NCBI GenBank assembly: GCA_910579515.1
Contig: CAJTUV010000051.1
Coordinates: 1-18,281, forward strand
Length of the DNA stretch: 18,281 nucleotides
Origin: an uncultured Hungatella sp.
Lineage (GTDB): Bacteria; Bacillota; Clostridia; Lachnospirales; Lachnospiraceae
Direction: 5' to 3'
A program made the position numbers and the translations under genes. This document shows, in pieces, positions 6,531 to 13,827 of this stretch. Under the pieces are notes generated by a model that saw only the letters and a list, made by a program, of their open reading frames with translations, ran no database searches and had not been told where the DNA came from. The first letter of the stretch is position 1; every line of letters begins with the position of its first letter.

Positions 6531-7393
6531 AAAGGATTTTTTATGTGCCATTGACGGCAGCTCCTTATAAACAAAACAAGACCTACATAGAAATTCAGCC
6601 TCAGTCTCCACAACTGGCAGGAATCGTTCGCTGCTTTTGGGGAAGCAATAGCCCATACTTGAATACGGAATCGGTTTTCTCTGAAACCATGGTAATTCCA
6701 GATACCTGCGTGGATATTATTTATCAGATTGACTATACGGAAAATATCATCACAGGCAAATTCTGCGGAATCAATGACGCCAGTTTTGTGGCCTGTGAGA
6801 AGACAAAGCCAGGACACCTGGTTTCTGTATTTGCGATTCGGTTTTACGCCTGGTCTGTTTTTGGATTTTCTGAAGATTCTCTGAAAGGCACGATAAATGG
6901 CTGCTATGATGTACAGTCCAGGTTTTACTGGCTAGACAAAGTGTTAAGGCAGCAGCTTTTTGAAAAACACTCGTTGAAGGAACGAAGCCGTCTGACAGAG
7001 GAATGGTTTCTAAAGAAGCTTGTTTCACTCAGAGAGAATCCAACCATCGATTCTGCTGTGGCGCAGATTCTTATGCAGAAAGGCGCTTTAACCGCCAACA
7101 GGCTGGCAGAGGAATGCTTTCTCAGCAGCCGGCAGATGGAACGATTATTTCATGAGTATATTGGAATTACCCCAAAAAAGCTTTGTAGTCTTGTTCGTTA
7201 TCAGTGTCTGTGGAATGAGATTATAAGAAATCCCAGGTTTTCTATATTAGACGGGGTCTGCAAATATGGTTTTACAGACCAGTCCCATCTCATAAGGGAA
7301 TTTAAGCGTTATCATGCCATGGATATTCACAAAGCAGTCCAATACGCCCGCGACAATGTCGAAAATATACAATACATGATTGGCAAATCGTGA
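6527..7393 (+). CDS. AraC family transcription regulator
   Basis: A 288-aa DNA-binding regulator. The N-terminal half looks like the AraC-associated DUF6597 type (IVRCFWGSN, then VIPDTCVDIIYQID, matching the family's W and PDGCxDIIF signatures). The C-terminal part (about 185-275) holds two HTH motifs: LTANRLAEECFLSSRQMERLFHEYIGITPKKL, then SILDGVCKYGFTDQSHLIREFKRYHAM, the classical AraC signature. Its ATG overlaps the thiE stop as ATGA, so it is translationally coupled and under the TPP riboswitch. That is unusual for a regulator. The ligand is unknown; it might sense a thiamine precursor, but it could also control the DUF3795 gene 40 bp downstream. No separate promoter is visible. Confidence 0.9.
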   Translation: MKRIFYVPLTAAPYKQNKTYIEIQPQSPQLAGIVRCFWGSNSPYLNTESVFSETMVIPDTCVDIIYQIDYTENIITGKFCGINDASFVACEKTKPGHLVSVFAIRFYAWSVFGFSEDSLKGTINGCYDVQSRFYWLDKVLRQQLFEKHSLKERSRLTEEWFLKKLVSLRENPTIDSAVAQILMQKGALTANRLAEECFLSSRQMERLFHEYIGITPKKLCSLVRYQCLWNEIIRNPRFSILDGVCKYGFTDQSHLIREFKRYHAMDIHKAVQYARDNVENIQYMIGKS

Positions 7394-7433
7394 TAGGATG
7401 AAGGAAAACGATTCATAAAGGAGAGGACATGTT

Positions 7434-7721
7434 ATGAATTATTCTGAATTGAGTGTTTGCGGAACGGATTGTAAGGCGTGCTATTGTTTTGGAAGTATGT
7501 GCACAGGTTGTCATGCCTGTTCTGGAAAGGTTTTTCATGTGCCAGAAGGGAAAGCCTGCGCTATTTATGACTGCGTGGTGAATGGCAAGGGACTAAAAGA
7601 CTGCGGAGCGTGCAGCGCCGCCCCCTGTGATATCTGGAGAAATACGAGAGACCCCAAGTATTCGGATGAAGAATTTGAGGAGAATATAAAGCAGCGCATG
7701 GATGCATTGAAAAAGAGATAA
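7434..7721 (+). CDS. DUF3795 cysteine-rich protein
   Basis: A 95-aa protein with 12 cysteines in the DUF3795 order: CGTDCKACYCFGSMCTGCHAC (9-29), CAIYDC (42-47), CGACSAAPC (57-65), then RDPKYS. It probably binds zinc or an iron-sulfur cluster; the biochemical role of the family is unknown. Good ribosome binding site (AAAGGAGAGGAC). It lies 40 bp after the AraC gene with no terminator between and a strong terminator after, so it ends the same transcription unit. Small DUF3795 proteins are common single genes in Clostridia, so its function may be unrelated to thiamine. Confidence 0.88.
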   Translation: MNYSELSVCGTDCKACYCFGSMCTGCHACSGKVFHVPEGKACAIYDCVVNGKGLKDCGACSAAPCDIWRNTRDPKYSDEEFEENIKQRMDALKKR

Positions 7722-7732
7722 TGTAAAAGTTT

Positions 7733-7771
7733 AACCCCTTTGAGCGGTTTGCCAAAAGGGGTTCTTTTTTA
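7733..7771 (+). terminator. Intrinsic terminator after the thiM operon
   Basis: A 9-bp perfect stem, AACCCCTTT at 7733-7741 with AAAGGGGTT at 7755-7763, followed by CTTTTTT. It ends the thiM-thiE-AraC-DUF3795 unit. Confidence 0.9.
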
Positions 7772-7792
7772 TTGTAAAATTCGGAAATCTCG

Positions 7793-7821
7793 TTTCCGTT
7801 TCTTTTTGTATATGGTATACT
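7793..7821 (+). promoter_or_regulatory. Promoter of the radical SAM operon
   Basis: Extended -10 TGGTATACT (TATACT at 7816-7821) with a weak -35 TTTCCG at 7793-7798, 17-bp spacer. It is about 50 bp before the ATG at 7870. Confidence 0.45.
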
Positions 7822-7869
7822 TAAATCTACTGTTGCGATTGTACTGCTGAACTTGAGGGATAAAAATTT

Positions 7870-8772
7870 ATGAAACTATCATCTTTTCTATACTTTGCCC
7901 AATTTGGAGCAAAGACCATACTGCTTCGAAAAAAAGATCCCATTCTGGGAACAGTCATATTGACCGACAAATGTAATTTAACATGTAAACACTGCTCTGT
8001 AAACAATATCACTGCAATCGTACATCCCTATCTGCAGATCAAAAAAGAGATGGAGCTTTTGTATGAGATGGGAGTGCGGATTTTATTTTTCTGCGGTGGA
8101 GAGACGTTTCTGTGGAAGGATGGTCAAAAGAGCCTTCGGGATTTAGTTATTGAAGCGAAACAGATGGGATTTCTGATTGTAAATGTGGTGACAAACGGTA
8201 CATTTCCGATTGATCTGTCGGAGGCGGACTTAATTCTTTTGAGTCTGGATGGAGACAGAGAGAGGCATAATGCGATCCGAGGCGATACTTACGATACGAT
8301 TATGGAAAATGTCAGAAGGGCTTCCTCAGACAATATCTGTTTTTATATGGCGATCAATCAGATCAACAAACATACTATTCAACATGTGTGTCAAAGTGCA
8401 AAAGACATGCCAAATGTAAGGGCAGTCTCTTTTAATTTTCACACCCCTTATCCAGATACGAAAAATCTGGCGCTGAATCGGGAGGAAAAGAGAGAGTGCT
8501 GCAATGTGATCGCACAGATGATGAAAGAGGGAGCGCCGATTTTTAACTTGAAAAGCGCGTTTCCATACTTAATTGACAATCGCTTTCCCACGCCCTGTCA
8601 TCAGTGTGTGGTAATTGAAAATGGAATGATAAGCGTCTGTGGGCGCTGTATTGATGTGCCCGGATTGTGTGAAAACTGCGGGTATTTTTTTGTTGCAGAA
8701 TACACCCTGCTGTTTGGCGGAAATTTAAAAGTGATTTTGGAGATGCTGGGCACGTATCTGCGATTTCTATGA
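7870..8772 (+). CDS. Radical SAM protein with C-terminal cysteine cluster
   Basis: A 300-aa radical SAM enzyme of unknown reaction. The 4Fe-4S motif CNLTCKHC gives C35, C39 and C42; GGE follows at FFCGGETF, and LDGDRERHNAIRG matches the conserved strand seen in peptide-modifying and HpnH-like members. A second cluster near the C-terminus has three CxxC pairs (C243/C246, C257/C260, C267/C270), as in SPASM-like auxiliary-cluster domains, though not the full consensus. ATG 7870 has only a GAGGG about 12 bases upstream, so translation may be moderate. It is 9 bp from a second, HemN-like radical SAM gene, so the two probably act in one pathway. No precursor peptide gene is visible on either side. 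Confidence 0.85.
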   Translation: MKLSSFLYFAQFGAKTILLRKKDPILGTVILTDKCNLTCKHCSVNNITAIVHPYLQIKKEMELLYEMGVRILFFCGGETFLWKDGQKSLRDLVIEAKQMGFLIVNVVTNGTFPIDLSEADLILLSLDGDRERHNAIRGDTYDTIMENVRRASSDNICFYMAINQINKHTIQHVCQSAKDMPNVRAVSFNFHTPYPDTKNLALNREEKRECCNVIAQMMKEGAPIFNLKSAFPYLIDNRFPTPCHQCVVIENGMISVCGRCIDVPGLCENCGYFFVAEYTLLFGGNLKVILEMLGTYLRFL

Positions 8773-8781
8773 GGAGGGGCT

Positions 8782-10035
8782 ATGGGCGTAATGACAAGCT
8801 TGACAAGGATGTGGCTGACCCGTTCCACGAAACCTTTTGTTTTTACAAAGGAGTTTGACGAGATACTTCCCTTTCAGGAGTGCGCTGGGCTGGGGCTGTA
8901 TGTCCATATTCCGTTTTGCAAAACCATCTGTAATTTCTGTCCTTATTGTAAAGAGGTATATTCGAAGGAAACGTGCGACCGTTATATAGATGCTCTGATA
9001 AAGGAAATCCACATGATAGGGAGACAGGGAAAGGGAAAGAAAACGGTTACCAGCCTGTATTTTGGCGGAGGCACTCCGGCTCTTATAGCCGGCCGTTTAA
9101 AGGAAATCATAGATGCGCTTTGCCAGTATTTTACCATTACAGAGGGCGTCGGTGTGGAATTGCATCCAGATAATGTGACGGTTCCTCTGTTAAAGACGCT
9201 AAGAAATGCCCAAGTGACGAAAATCAGTATTGGGATTCAGTCCTTTCAGAAAAAATATCAGACGCTTTTGGGACGGAAGGCTGTAGAGATTTCAGCCATG
9301 TCAAAGGCTCTGAACGAGGTTGCGTTTGACACAGTGTCTATGGATTTTATCTTTGCTCTGCCCGGACAGACCTTTGAGGATTTAAAAGCAGATATTGACA
9401 CTGCCTTTTTGTACGGAGCCAATCATATTGCAGTATACCCATTTATTGATTTTACGTTTACCAAAAGCGCAGTGAGCCCAATGAGAAAGAAAGAGAAACA
9501 AAAACTGATGGATGATGTGACAAGGTATTGCCTGAAAAAAGGATACAGCCGCACATCAATCTGGACGTTTTCCAGTGAAAAACAGGCTGGATATTCCTCC
9601 ATGACCAGGGAGCATTTTCTTGGATTTGGTTGTTCTGCAACCACCCTTTTGCGAAAGCAATTTAAAATCAACACGTTTTCTGTAGAGGAATATTGCCGCC
9701 GGATTGACGGGGGACAGCTTCCGACGTCGCTTTCTCTTCGCTTTTCTCTACGTCAGAGGATGGTCTACTATTTGTTTTGGACTGCATACAGCATGAGAGT
9801 AGATGGGAGAGGTTTCGAGGCGTTTTTTGGGATGCCGCTTGAAAAGGCATATGGGCTGGAGCTTTGGCTTTTACGGATTTTGGGATTTGTGACAAAGAAG
9901 GGAACTTGTTACAGCATGACCTTAAGAGGAGCTTTTTATTACCATTATTATGAGAATTTTTATACCTTATCCTATATAGACAAGATGTGGAGAATTATGG
10001 GCAGGCAGGCGTTTCCAGAGAGGATAGAGCTATGA
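8782..10035 (+). CDS. HemN/HemW/HutW-like radical SAM enzyme
   Basis: A 417-aa protein of the coproporphyrinogen III oxidase-like radical SAM family. LYVHIPFCKTICNFCPYC has the CxxxCxxC cluster ligands (C46, C50, C53) plus C56; LYFGGGTPALI is the SAM-binding GGGTP strand; ISIGIQSF and SMDFIFALPGQTFEDL are the other HemN-type signatures. A HemN-C-like region ends the protein (YYLFWTAYSMRVDGRGFEAFFG). True HemN has CxxxCxxCxC; the last spacing here is CxxC, so heme synthesis is not assured, and HemW or HutW/ChuW-type heme chaperone or breakdown roles are also possible. ATG 8782 follows GAGGAGGGG that overlaps the stop region of the first radical SAM gene. No other heme gene is near. Confidence 0.85.
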   Translation: MGVMTSLTRMWLTRSTKPFVFTKEFDEILPFQECAGLGLYVHIPFCKTICNFCPYCKEVYSKETCDRYIDALIKEIHMIGRQGKGKKTVTSLYFGGGTPALIAGRLKEIIDALCQYFTITEGVGVELHPDNVTVPLLKTLRNAQVTKISIGIQSFQKKYQTLLGRKAVEISAMSKALNEVAFDTVSMDFIFALPGQTFEDLKADIDTAFLYGANHIAVYPFIDFTFTKSAVSPMRKKEKQKLMDDVTRYCLKKGYSRTSIWTFSSEKQAGYSSMTREHFLGFGCSATTLLRKQFKINTFSVEEYCRRIDGGQLPTSLSLRFSLRQRMVYYLFWTAYSMRVDGRGFEAFFGMPLEKAYGLELWLLRILGFVTKKGTCYSMTLRGAFYYHYYENFYTLSYIDKMWRIMGRQAFPERIEL

Positions 10036-10075
10036 CAAAGGTTTGGCTTTCTAAGACCATTTTCTCAAGTATTAG

Positions 10076-10104
10076 TTGACTTTGTCTGGAAAACCTAGTA
10101 TTAT
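10076..10104 (+). promoter_or_regulatory. Promoter of the pur operon
   Basis: TTGACT at 10076-10081 and TATTAT at 10099-10104 with an exact 17-bp spacer, about 95 bp upstream of purE. No intrinsic terminator is seen between the radical SAM operon and this promoter. Confidence 0.65.
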
Positions 10105-10105
10105 A

Positions 10106-10146
10106 ACTAATAAATAAAATATCACTGATAAGAAATACTTATTAGT
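10106..10146. repeat. Inverted repeat in the purE leader
   Basis: ACTAATAA (10106-10113) and TTATTAGT (10139-10146) are perfect inverted 8-mers, 25 bases apart, at and just after the expected start of transcription. They may be operator halves or a weak leader hairpin. The leader is AT-rich, so chance is possible. I see neither a purine riboswitch nor a clear PurR box. Confidence 0.4.
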
Positions 10147-10200
10147 ATAACTTCTAATCTAATTATTTTTAATTATAACAAGGATAAAGGAGAACCTACT

Positions 10201-10719
10201 ATGGCAAAGGTTGGAATTGTGATGGGAAGTGATTCGGATATGCCCGTTATGGCTCAGGCGGCGGACGTTCTGGAGAAGTTAGGGGTGGAGTTTGAGATGA
10301 CGATTATTTCTGCCCACAGGGAACCGGATATCTTTTTTAACTATGCAAAGTCTCTGGAGGAGAAAGGAGTTAAAGTGGTGATTGCAGGCGCGGGCAAGGC
10401 GGCCCATCTTCCCGGTATGTGCGCGGCCCTGTTCCCCATGCCGGTGATCGGTATTCCCATGAAAACTTCCGATCTAGGCGGCGTGGATTCTCTTTATTCG
10501 ATTGTCCAGATGCCTTCTGGGATTCCGGTTGCGACGGTAGCTATTAATGGTGGAACCAATGCAGGAATTTTGGCTGCAAAAATCCTGGCCACCTCAGATT
10601 CAGAGCTTTTGGAGCGCTTAAAGGCATACGCCAAGTCTTTAAAGGAGAGCGTGGAGACAAAAGCCAAGAAGCTAGATCAGATTGGCTATCATGAATATTT
10701 AGCGCAGATGAACAAGTAA
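10201..10719 (+). CDS. purE: PurE, 5-(carboxyamino)imidazole ribonucleotide mutase
   Basis: Converts N5-CAIR to CAIR in IMP synthesis. A 172-aa class I PurE fold: MGSDSDMPVM (8-17), SAHREPD with the catalytic H39 (37-43), AGAGKAAHLPGM (62-73), PVIGIPM (81-87), DSLYSIVQMPSGIPVATVAING and NAGILAAKIL. Two places differ from E. coli PurE: HREP for HRTP, and Lys66 where E. coli has Gly in GAGGAAH. Class I enzymes need PurK to make N5-CAIR, and no purK is beside it. It does not look like the class II AIR carboxylase of animals and treponemes, which has SAHKT. ATG 10201 follows AAGGAGAA. First gene of the pur operon. Confidence 0.95.
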   Translation: MAKVGIVMGSDSDMPVMAQAADVLEKLGVEFEMTIISAHREPDIFFNYAKSLEEKGVKVVIAGAGKAAHLPGMCAALFPMPVIGIPMKTSDLGGVDSLYSIVQMPSGIPVATVAINGGTNAGILAAKILATSDSELLERLKAYAKSLKESVETKAKKLDQIGYHEYLAQMNK

Positions 10720-10833
10720 ATGTACTCTTGGAATCTCTTTTGCACCTGCCTTTGTGGCTGATTTTCCGTCATATGCACATCTGACAAAAAATCATCTCAC
10801 AAAATCAGGCATAAAGAGACTTCGAGAGTACAT
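10720..10833. repeat. 114-base imperfect hairpin between purE and purM
   Basis: The 52-base left arm (10720-10771) pairs with the 52-base right arm (10782-10833) around a 10-base loop. Paired blocks are 10720-10728/10825-10833, 10734-10740/10813-10819, 10745-10748/10806-10809, 10751-10756/10798-10803, 10759-10765/10788-10794 and 10768-10771/10782-10785. They are separated by small internal loops, the first of which also mostly pairs by G-T wobble. It begins at the base after the purE stop and ends 10 bases before the purM ribosome binding site. No T-run follows, so it is not a normal terminator. It could be a stem that sets mRNA stability or attenuation, or a palindromic mobile repeat. Confidence 0.8.
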
Positions 10834-10856
10834 AGTAAAACCTAAGGAGGATAAAA

Positions 10857-11888
10857 ATGGATTATAAAAATGCCGGAGTCGATATTGAGGCTGGATACGA
10901 GTCCGTTAAATTGATGAAGAAACATGTGATGGATACCATGAGGCCAGAAGTTTTGGGAGGAATCGGCGGTTTTTCTGGTGCATTTTCCCTGGAGAAAATC
11001 AAGGGTATGGAACATCCGGTGCTTCTGTCTGGCACAGACGGAGTGGGAACCAAGTTAAAACTGGCTTTTCTTATGGACAAACATGATACGGTTGGAATCG
11101 ACTGTGTGGCAATGTGCGTCAACGACGTGGCCTGCGCAGGGGGAGAGCCTTTGTTCTTTTTAGATTACATAGCCTGCGGCAAAAATGTACCGGAAAAGAT
11201 TGCCACCATCGTAAGCGGCGTGGCCGAAGGGTGTAAGCAGTCTGGCGCCGCGTTGGTTGGCGGTGAAACAGCAGAGATGCCTGGCTTTTATCCAGAGGAG
11301 GAGTACGATCTGGCAGGCTTTGCTGTGGGAGTGGTGGATAAGGCGGATTTGATTGACGGAAAAGATTTAAAGGCAGGGGACGTGCTTATTGGAATGGCTT
11401 CCTCTGGCGTTCACAGCAACGGATTCTCTTTGGTGAGGAAGGTATTTGAAAAGGAACTTACCAGGGAAGGCTTAGAAACGTATTACCCAGAGCTTCAAAA
11501 AACATTGGGAGAGGCTCTTCTTGCCCCCACAAAGATTTATGTGAAGCCTTTAAAAGATTTGAAAGCGGGAGGCGTAAAGGTGAAGGCGTGCAGCCACATC
11601 ACAGGCGGCGGGTTCTATGAAAATGTGCCTCGTATGTTAAAGGAAGGAACAGAGGCTGTGATTGAGAAAGACAGCTATGAGGTTCCTGCCATTTTCCGCC
11701 TTTTGGCTCAAAAAGGACAGATTGAAGAGAAGATGATGTACAATACCTACAACATGGGCATTGGGATGATTTTGGCTGTGGATGAGGCGGATGCGAAAAA
11801 AGCCATGGAGATAATCAGGCAGTCCGGTGAGACACCTTACCAAATCGGCTTTATCAGAGAAGGGGAAAAAGGGGTGACCTTATGCTGA
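10857..11888 (+). CDS. purM: Phosphoribosylformylglycinamidine cyclo-ligase (AIR synthetase)
   Basis: Closes FGAM to AIR using ATP. A 343-aa protein of normal length with the PurM order: GVDIEAGYESVKLMK at the start, LSGTDGVGTKLKLA, VGIDCVAMCVNDVACAGGEPLFFLDYIACG (metal- and substrate-binding), ALVGGETAEMPGFY, YDLAGFAVG, GMASSGVHSNGFSLVRK and the C-terminal HITGGGFYENVPRML. ATG 10857 follows TAAGGAGGAT. It is after the long hairpin and overlaps purN by seven bases (ATGCTGA), so the two are coupled. All key motifs are intact. Confidence 0.97.
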   Translation: MDYKNAGVDIEAGYESVKLMKKHVMDTMRPEVLGGIGGFSGAFSLEKIKGMEHPVLLSGTDGVGTKLKLAFLMDKHDTVGIDCVAMCVNDVACAGGEPLFFLDYIACGKNVPEKIATIVSGVAEGCKQSGAALVGGETAEMPGFYPEEEYDLAGFAVGVVDKADLIDGKDLKAGDVLIGMASSGVHSNGFSLVRKVFEKELTREGLETYYPELQKTLGEALLAPTKIYVKPLKDLKAGGVKVKACSHITGGGFYENVPRMLKEGTEAVIEKDSYEVPAIFRLLAQKGQIEEKMMYNTYNMGIGMILAVDEADAKKAMEIIRQSGETPYQIGFIREGEKGVTLC

Positions 11889-12478
11889 GAGTAGGAGTTT
11901 TGGTGTCCGGCGGCGGGACGAATCTCCAGGCTATTCTTGACGGCATGGACAACAAAACCATTACCAATGCAAGAGTAGAGGTTGTTATCAGCAATAACCC
12001 AGGGGCCTATGCTCTGGAGCGGGCAAGAAACCATGGGATTGCAGCAGAGTGTCTGTCTCCAAAGGAGTTTGACGACAGGGAGGCTTTTAATAAGGCTCTT
12101 GTGGAGAAAATAGATTCTTACTGCCTGGATTTGATTGTTCTTGCCGGCTATCTGGTGAAGATACCAGAAATCATGATCGAAAAATACAGAAATAAAATCA
12201 TAAACATTCACCCTTCTCTCATCCCTTCCTTCTGCGGCGTGGGATATTATGGACTAAAGGTCCATGAAGCGGCCCTGGAAAGAGGAGTAAAGCTGACGGG
12301 AGCCACAGTTCATTTTGTGGACGAGGGGATGGATTCAGGACCTATTTTGCTGCAGAAGGCAGTAGAGGTGAAGGCAGGGGACACGCCCCAGCTTCTTCAG
12401 AAACGGGTGATGGAGCAGGCGGAGTGGAAGATTCTGCCACAAGCCATTAACATGATAGCAAACGGATTATCAGAATAA
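11882..12478 (+). CDS. purN: Phosphoribosylglycinamide formyltransferase
   Basis: Moves a formyl group from 10-formyl-tetrahydrofolate to GAR. A 198-aa protein of the usual length. VLVSGGGTNLQAILDG (7-21) binds the phosphate, and INIHPSLIPSF carries the catalytic N108 and H110, while HFVDEGMDSGP carries D151, giving the N-H-D triad of the family. FCGVGYYGLKVHEAAL is the substrate loop. It overlaps purM by 7 bp and is 9 bp from purD, so it belongs to one operon. Confidence 0.97.
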   Translation: MLRVGVLVSGGGTNLQAILDGMDNKTITNARVEVVISNNPGAYALERARNHGIAAECLSPKEFDDREAFNKALVEKIDSYCLDLIVLAGYLVKIPEIMIEKYRNKIINIHPSLIPSFCGVGYYGLKVHEAALERGVKLTGATVHFVDEGMDSGPILLQKAVEVKAGDTPQLLQKRVMEQAEWKILPQAINMIANGLSE

Positions 12479-12487
12479 GGAGACGGC

Positions 12488-13771
12488 ATGAAAATTTTAA
12501 TCGTTGGCAGCGGCGGAAGAGAGCACGCCATTGCCTGGAAAGTATCACAAAGTAAAAAGGTTACGAAACTCTACTGCGCTCCTGGAAACGCCGGAATTTC
12601 CAAGGTGGCGGAGTGTGTCCCCATTGGAGCCATGGAGTTTGACAAATTGGCAGAGTTTGCCAAGGAAAAGGAAATTGATTTGACGGTTATCGGCATGGAT
12701 GATCCTCTGGTGGCAGGGATTGTGGATGTGTTTGAGGCCAAAGGGCTTCGTGTTTTCGGGCCAAGAAAGAATGCGGCTATTTTGGAAGGATCTAAGGCGT
12801 TTGCCAAGAACCTGATGAAGAAGTACCATATTCCCACAGCGGCTTATGAAACTTTTACGGACCCCCAGGCCGCTCTGGATTATCTGAAGACTGGGAAGTT
12901 TCCTATGGTGTTAAAGGCGGATGGCTTAGCCCTTGGAAAAGGGGTTTTGATCTGCCAGACAAAAGAAGAGGCAGAAGAGGGCGTAAAGACTCTTATGCTG
13001 GACAAGAAATTTGGTTCTGCTGGAAATGAGATTGTGATTGAGGAGTTTATGACAGGCAGAGAGGTTTCTGTGCTTTCCTTTGTGGATGGAAATGTGGTAA
13101 AGATTATGAGCTCCGCCCAGGACCATAAACGGGCGAAGGATGGGGATTTGGGATTAAACACAGGGGGTATGGGGAATTTCTCACCAAGTCCGTTCTATAC
13201 AGAAGAGATTGACGCTTTTTGCCAGAAATACATTTACCAGCCCACTGTGGATGCGATGAAGGCAGAAGGCAGACCTTTTAAGGGAGTGATATTTTTTGGA
13301 CTTATGCTGACTGAGGAAGGACCAAAAGTTTTGGAATACAACGCCAGATTCGGAGATCCAGAGGCTCAGGTGGTGCTCCCAAGACTGGAAAACGATATTG
13401 TTGAGGTGTTTGAAGCCTGTGTGGACGGAACGCTAAATCAGGTGGATTTAAGGTTTGACAATGAGAAGGCTACGGTCTGCGTCATTCTGGCCTCAGACGG
13501 GTATCCGGTAGAATATAAGAAGGGATTTCCCATTGAGGGGCTGGAACGTTTTGAGGAAAAGGAAGGATATTATGTGTTCCACTCAGGGACTAAATGGGAC
13601 AGCGAAGGCAGGATTGTGACAAACGGCGGTCGTGTCTTAGGGGTGACTGCGACAGGAGCCACTTTAAAGGATGCCAGAGAGAAGGCTTATGAGGCCACAG
13701 AGTGGGTGAAATTTGAGAATAAGTATATGCGGCATGATATTGGAAAGGCGATTGACGAGGCAGAAACATAA
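12488..13771 (+). CDS. purD: Phosphoribosylamine-glycine ligase (GAR synthetase)
   Basis: Joins phosphoribosylamine and glycine with ATP. A 427-aa ATP-grasp enzyme: MKILIVGSGGREHAIAWK at the N-terminus, GPRKNAAILEGSKAFAK, MVLKADGLALGKGV (ATP-grasp), SSAQDHKRAKDGDLGLNTGGMG (the substrate signature), then LEYNARFGDPEAQVVLPRLE with the metal ligands, and a C-terminal domain with FHSGTKW. Normal length, no damage. ATG 12488 follows AAGGAGACG. Last gene of this pur group; convergent with the NYN protein gene, with a strong hairpin between. Confidence 0.97.
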   Translation: MKILIVGSGGREHAIAWKVSQSKKVTKLYCAPGNAGISKVAECVPIGAMEFDKLAEFAKEKEIDLTVIGMDDPLVAGIVDVFEAKGLRVFGPRKNAAILEGSKAFAKNLMKKYHIPTAAYETFTDPQAALDYLKTGKFPMVLKADGLALGKGVLICQTKEEAEEGVKTLMLDKKFGSAGNEIVIEEFMTGREVSVLSFVDGNVVKIMSSAQDHKRAKDGDLGLNTGGMGNFSPSPFYTEEIDAFCQKYIYQPTVDAMKAEGRPFKGVIFFGLMLTEEGPKVLEYNARFGDPEAQVVLPRLENDIVEVFEACVDGTLNQVDLRFDNEKATVCVILASDGYPVEYKKGFPIEGLERFEEKEGYYVFHSGTKWDSEGRIVTNGGRVLGVTATGATLKDAREKAYEATEWVKFENKYMRHDIGKAIDEAET

Positions 13772-13793
13772 AGTAGGACCTTGAGATTGAAAG

Positions 13794-13820
13794 CAGGGGA
13801 GGAGAGAGACTCCTCCCCTG
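13794..13820. terminator. Hairpin between convergent purD and NYN genes
   Basis: An 11-bp perfect stem (CAGGGGAGGAG with CTCCTCCCCTG) and a 5-base loop. It lies between two gene ends, where a two-way terminator is expected. Neither side has a proper T-run, so it may instead protect 3' ends or need Rho or other factors. Confidence 0.6.
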
Positions 13821-13827
13821 TACGCTA

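Noticed and set aside
7870..8772. A RiPP maturase for a nearby precursor peptide
   Set aside because: I looked on both sides and found no small ORF with a ribosome binding site and a leader/core-like sequence; the neighbouring genes are DUF3795 and the HemN-like enzyme.
10720..10833. The purE-purM hairpin as an intrinsic terminator or a CRISPR repeat
   Set aside because: No T-run follows the stem, the stem is far longer and has many internal loops, and there is no repeat-spacer periodicity.
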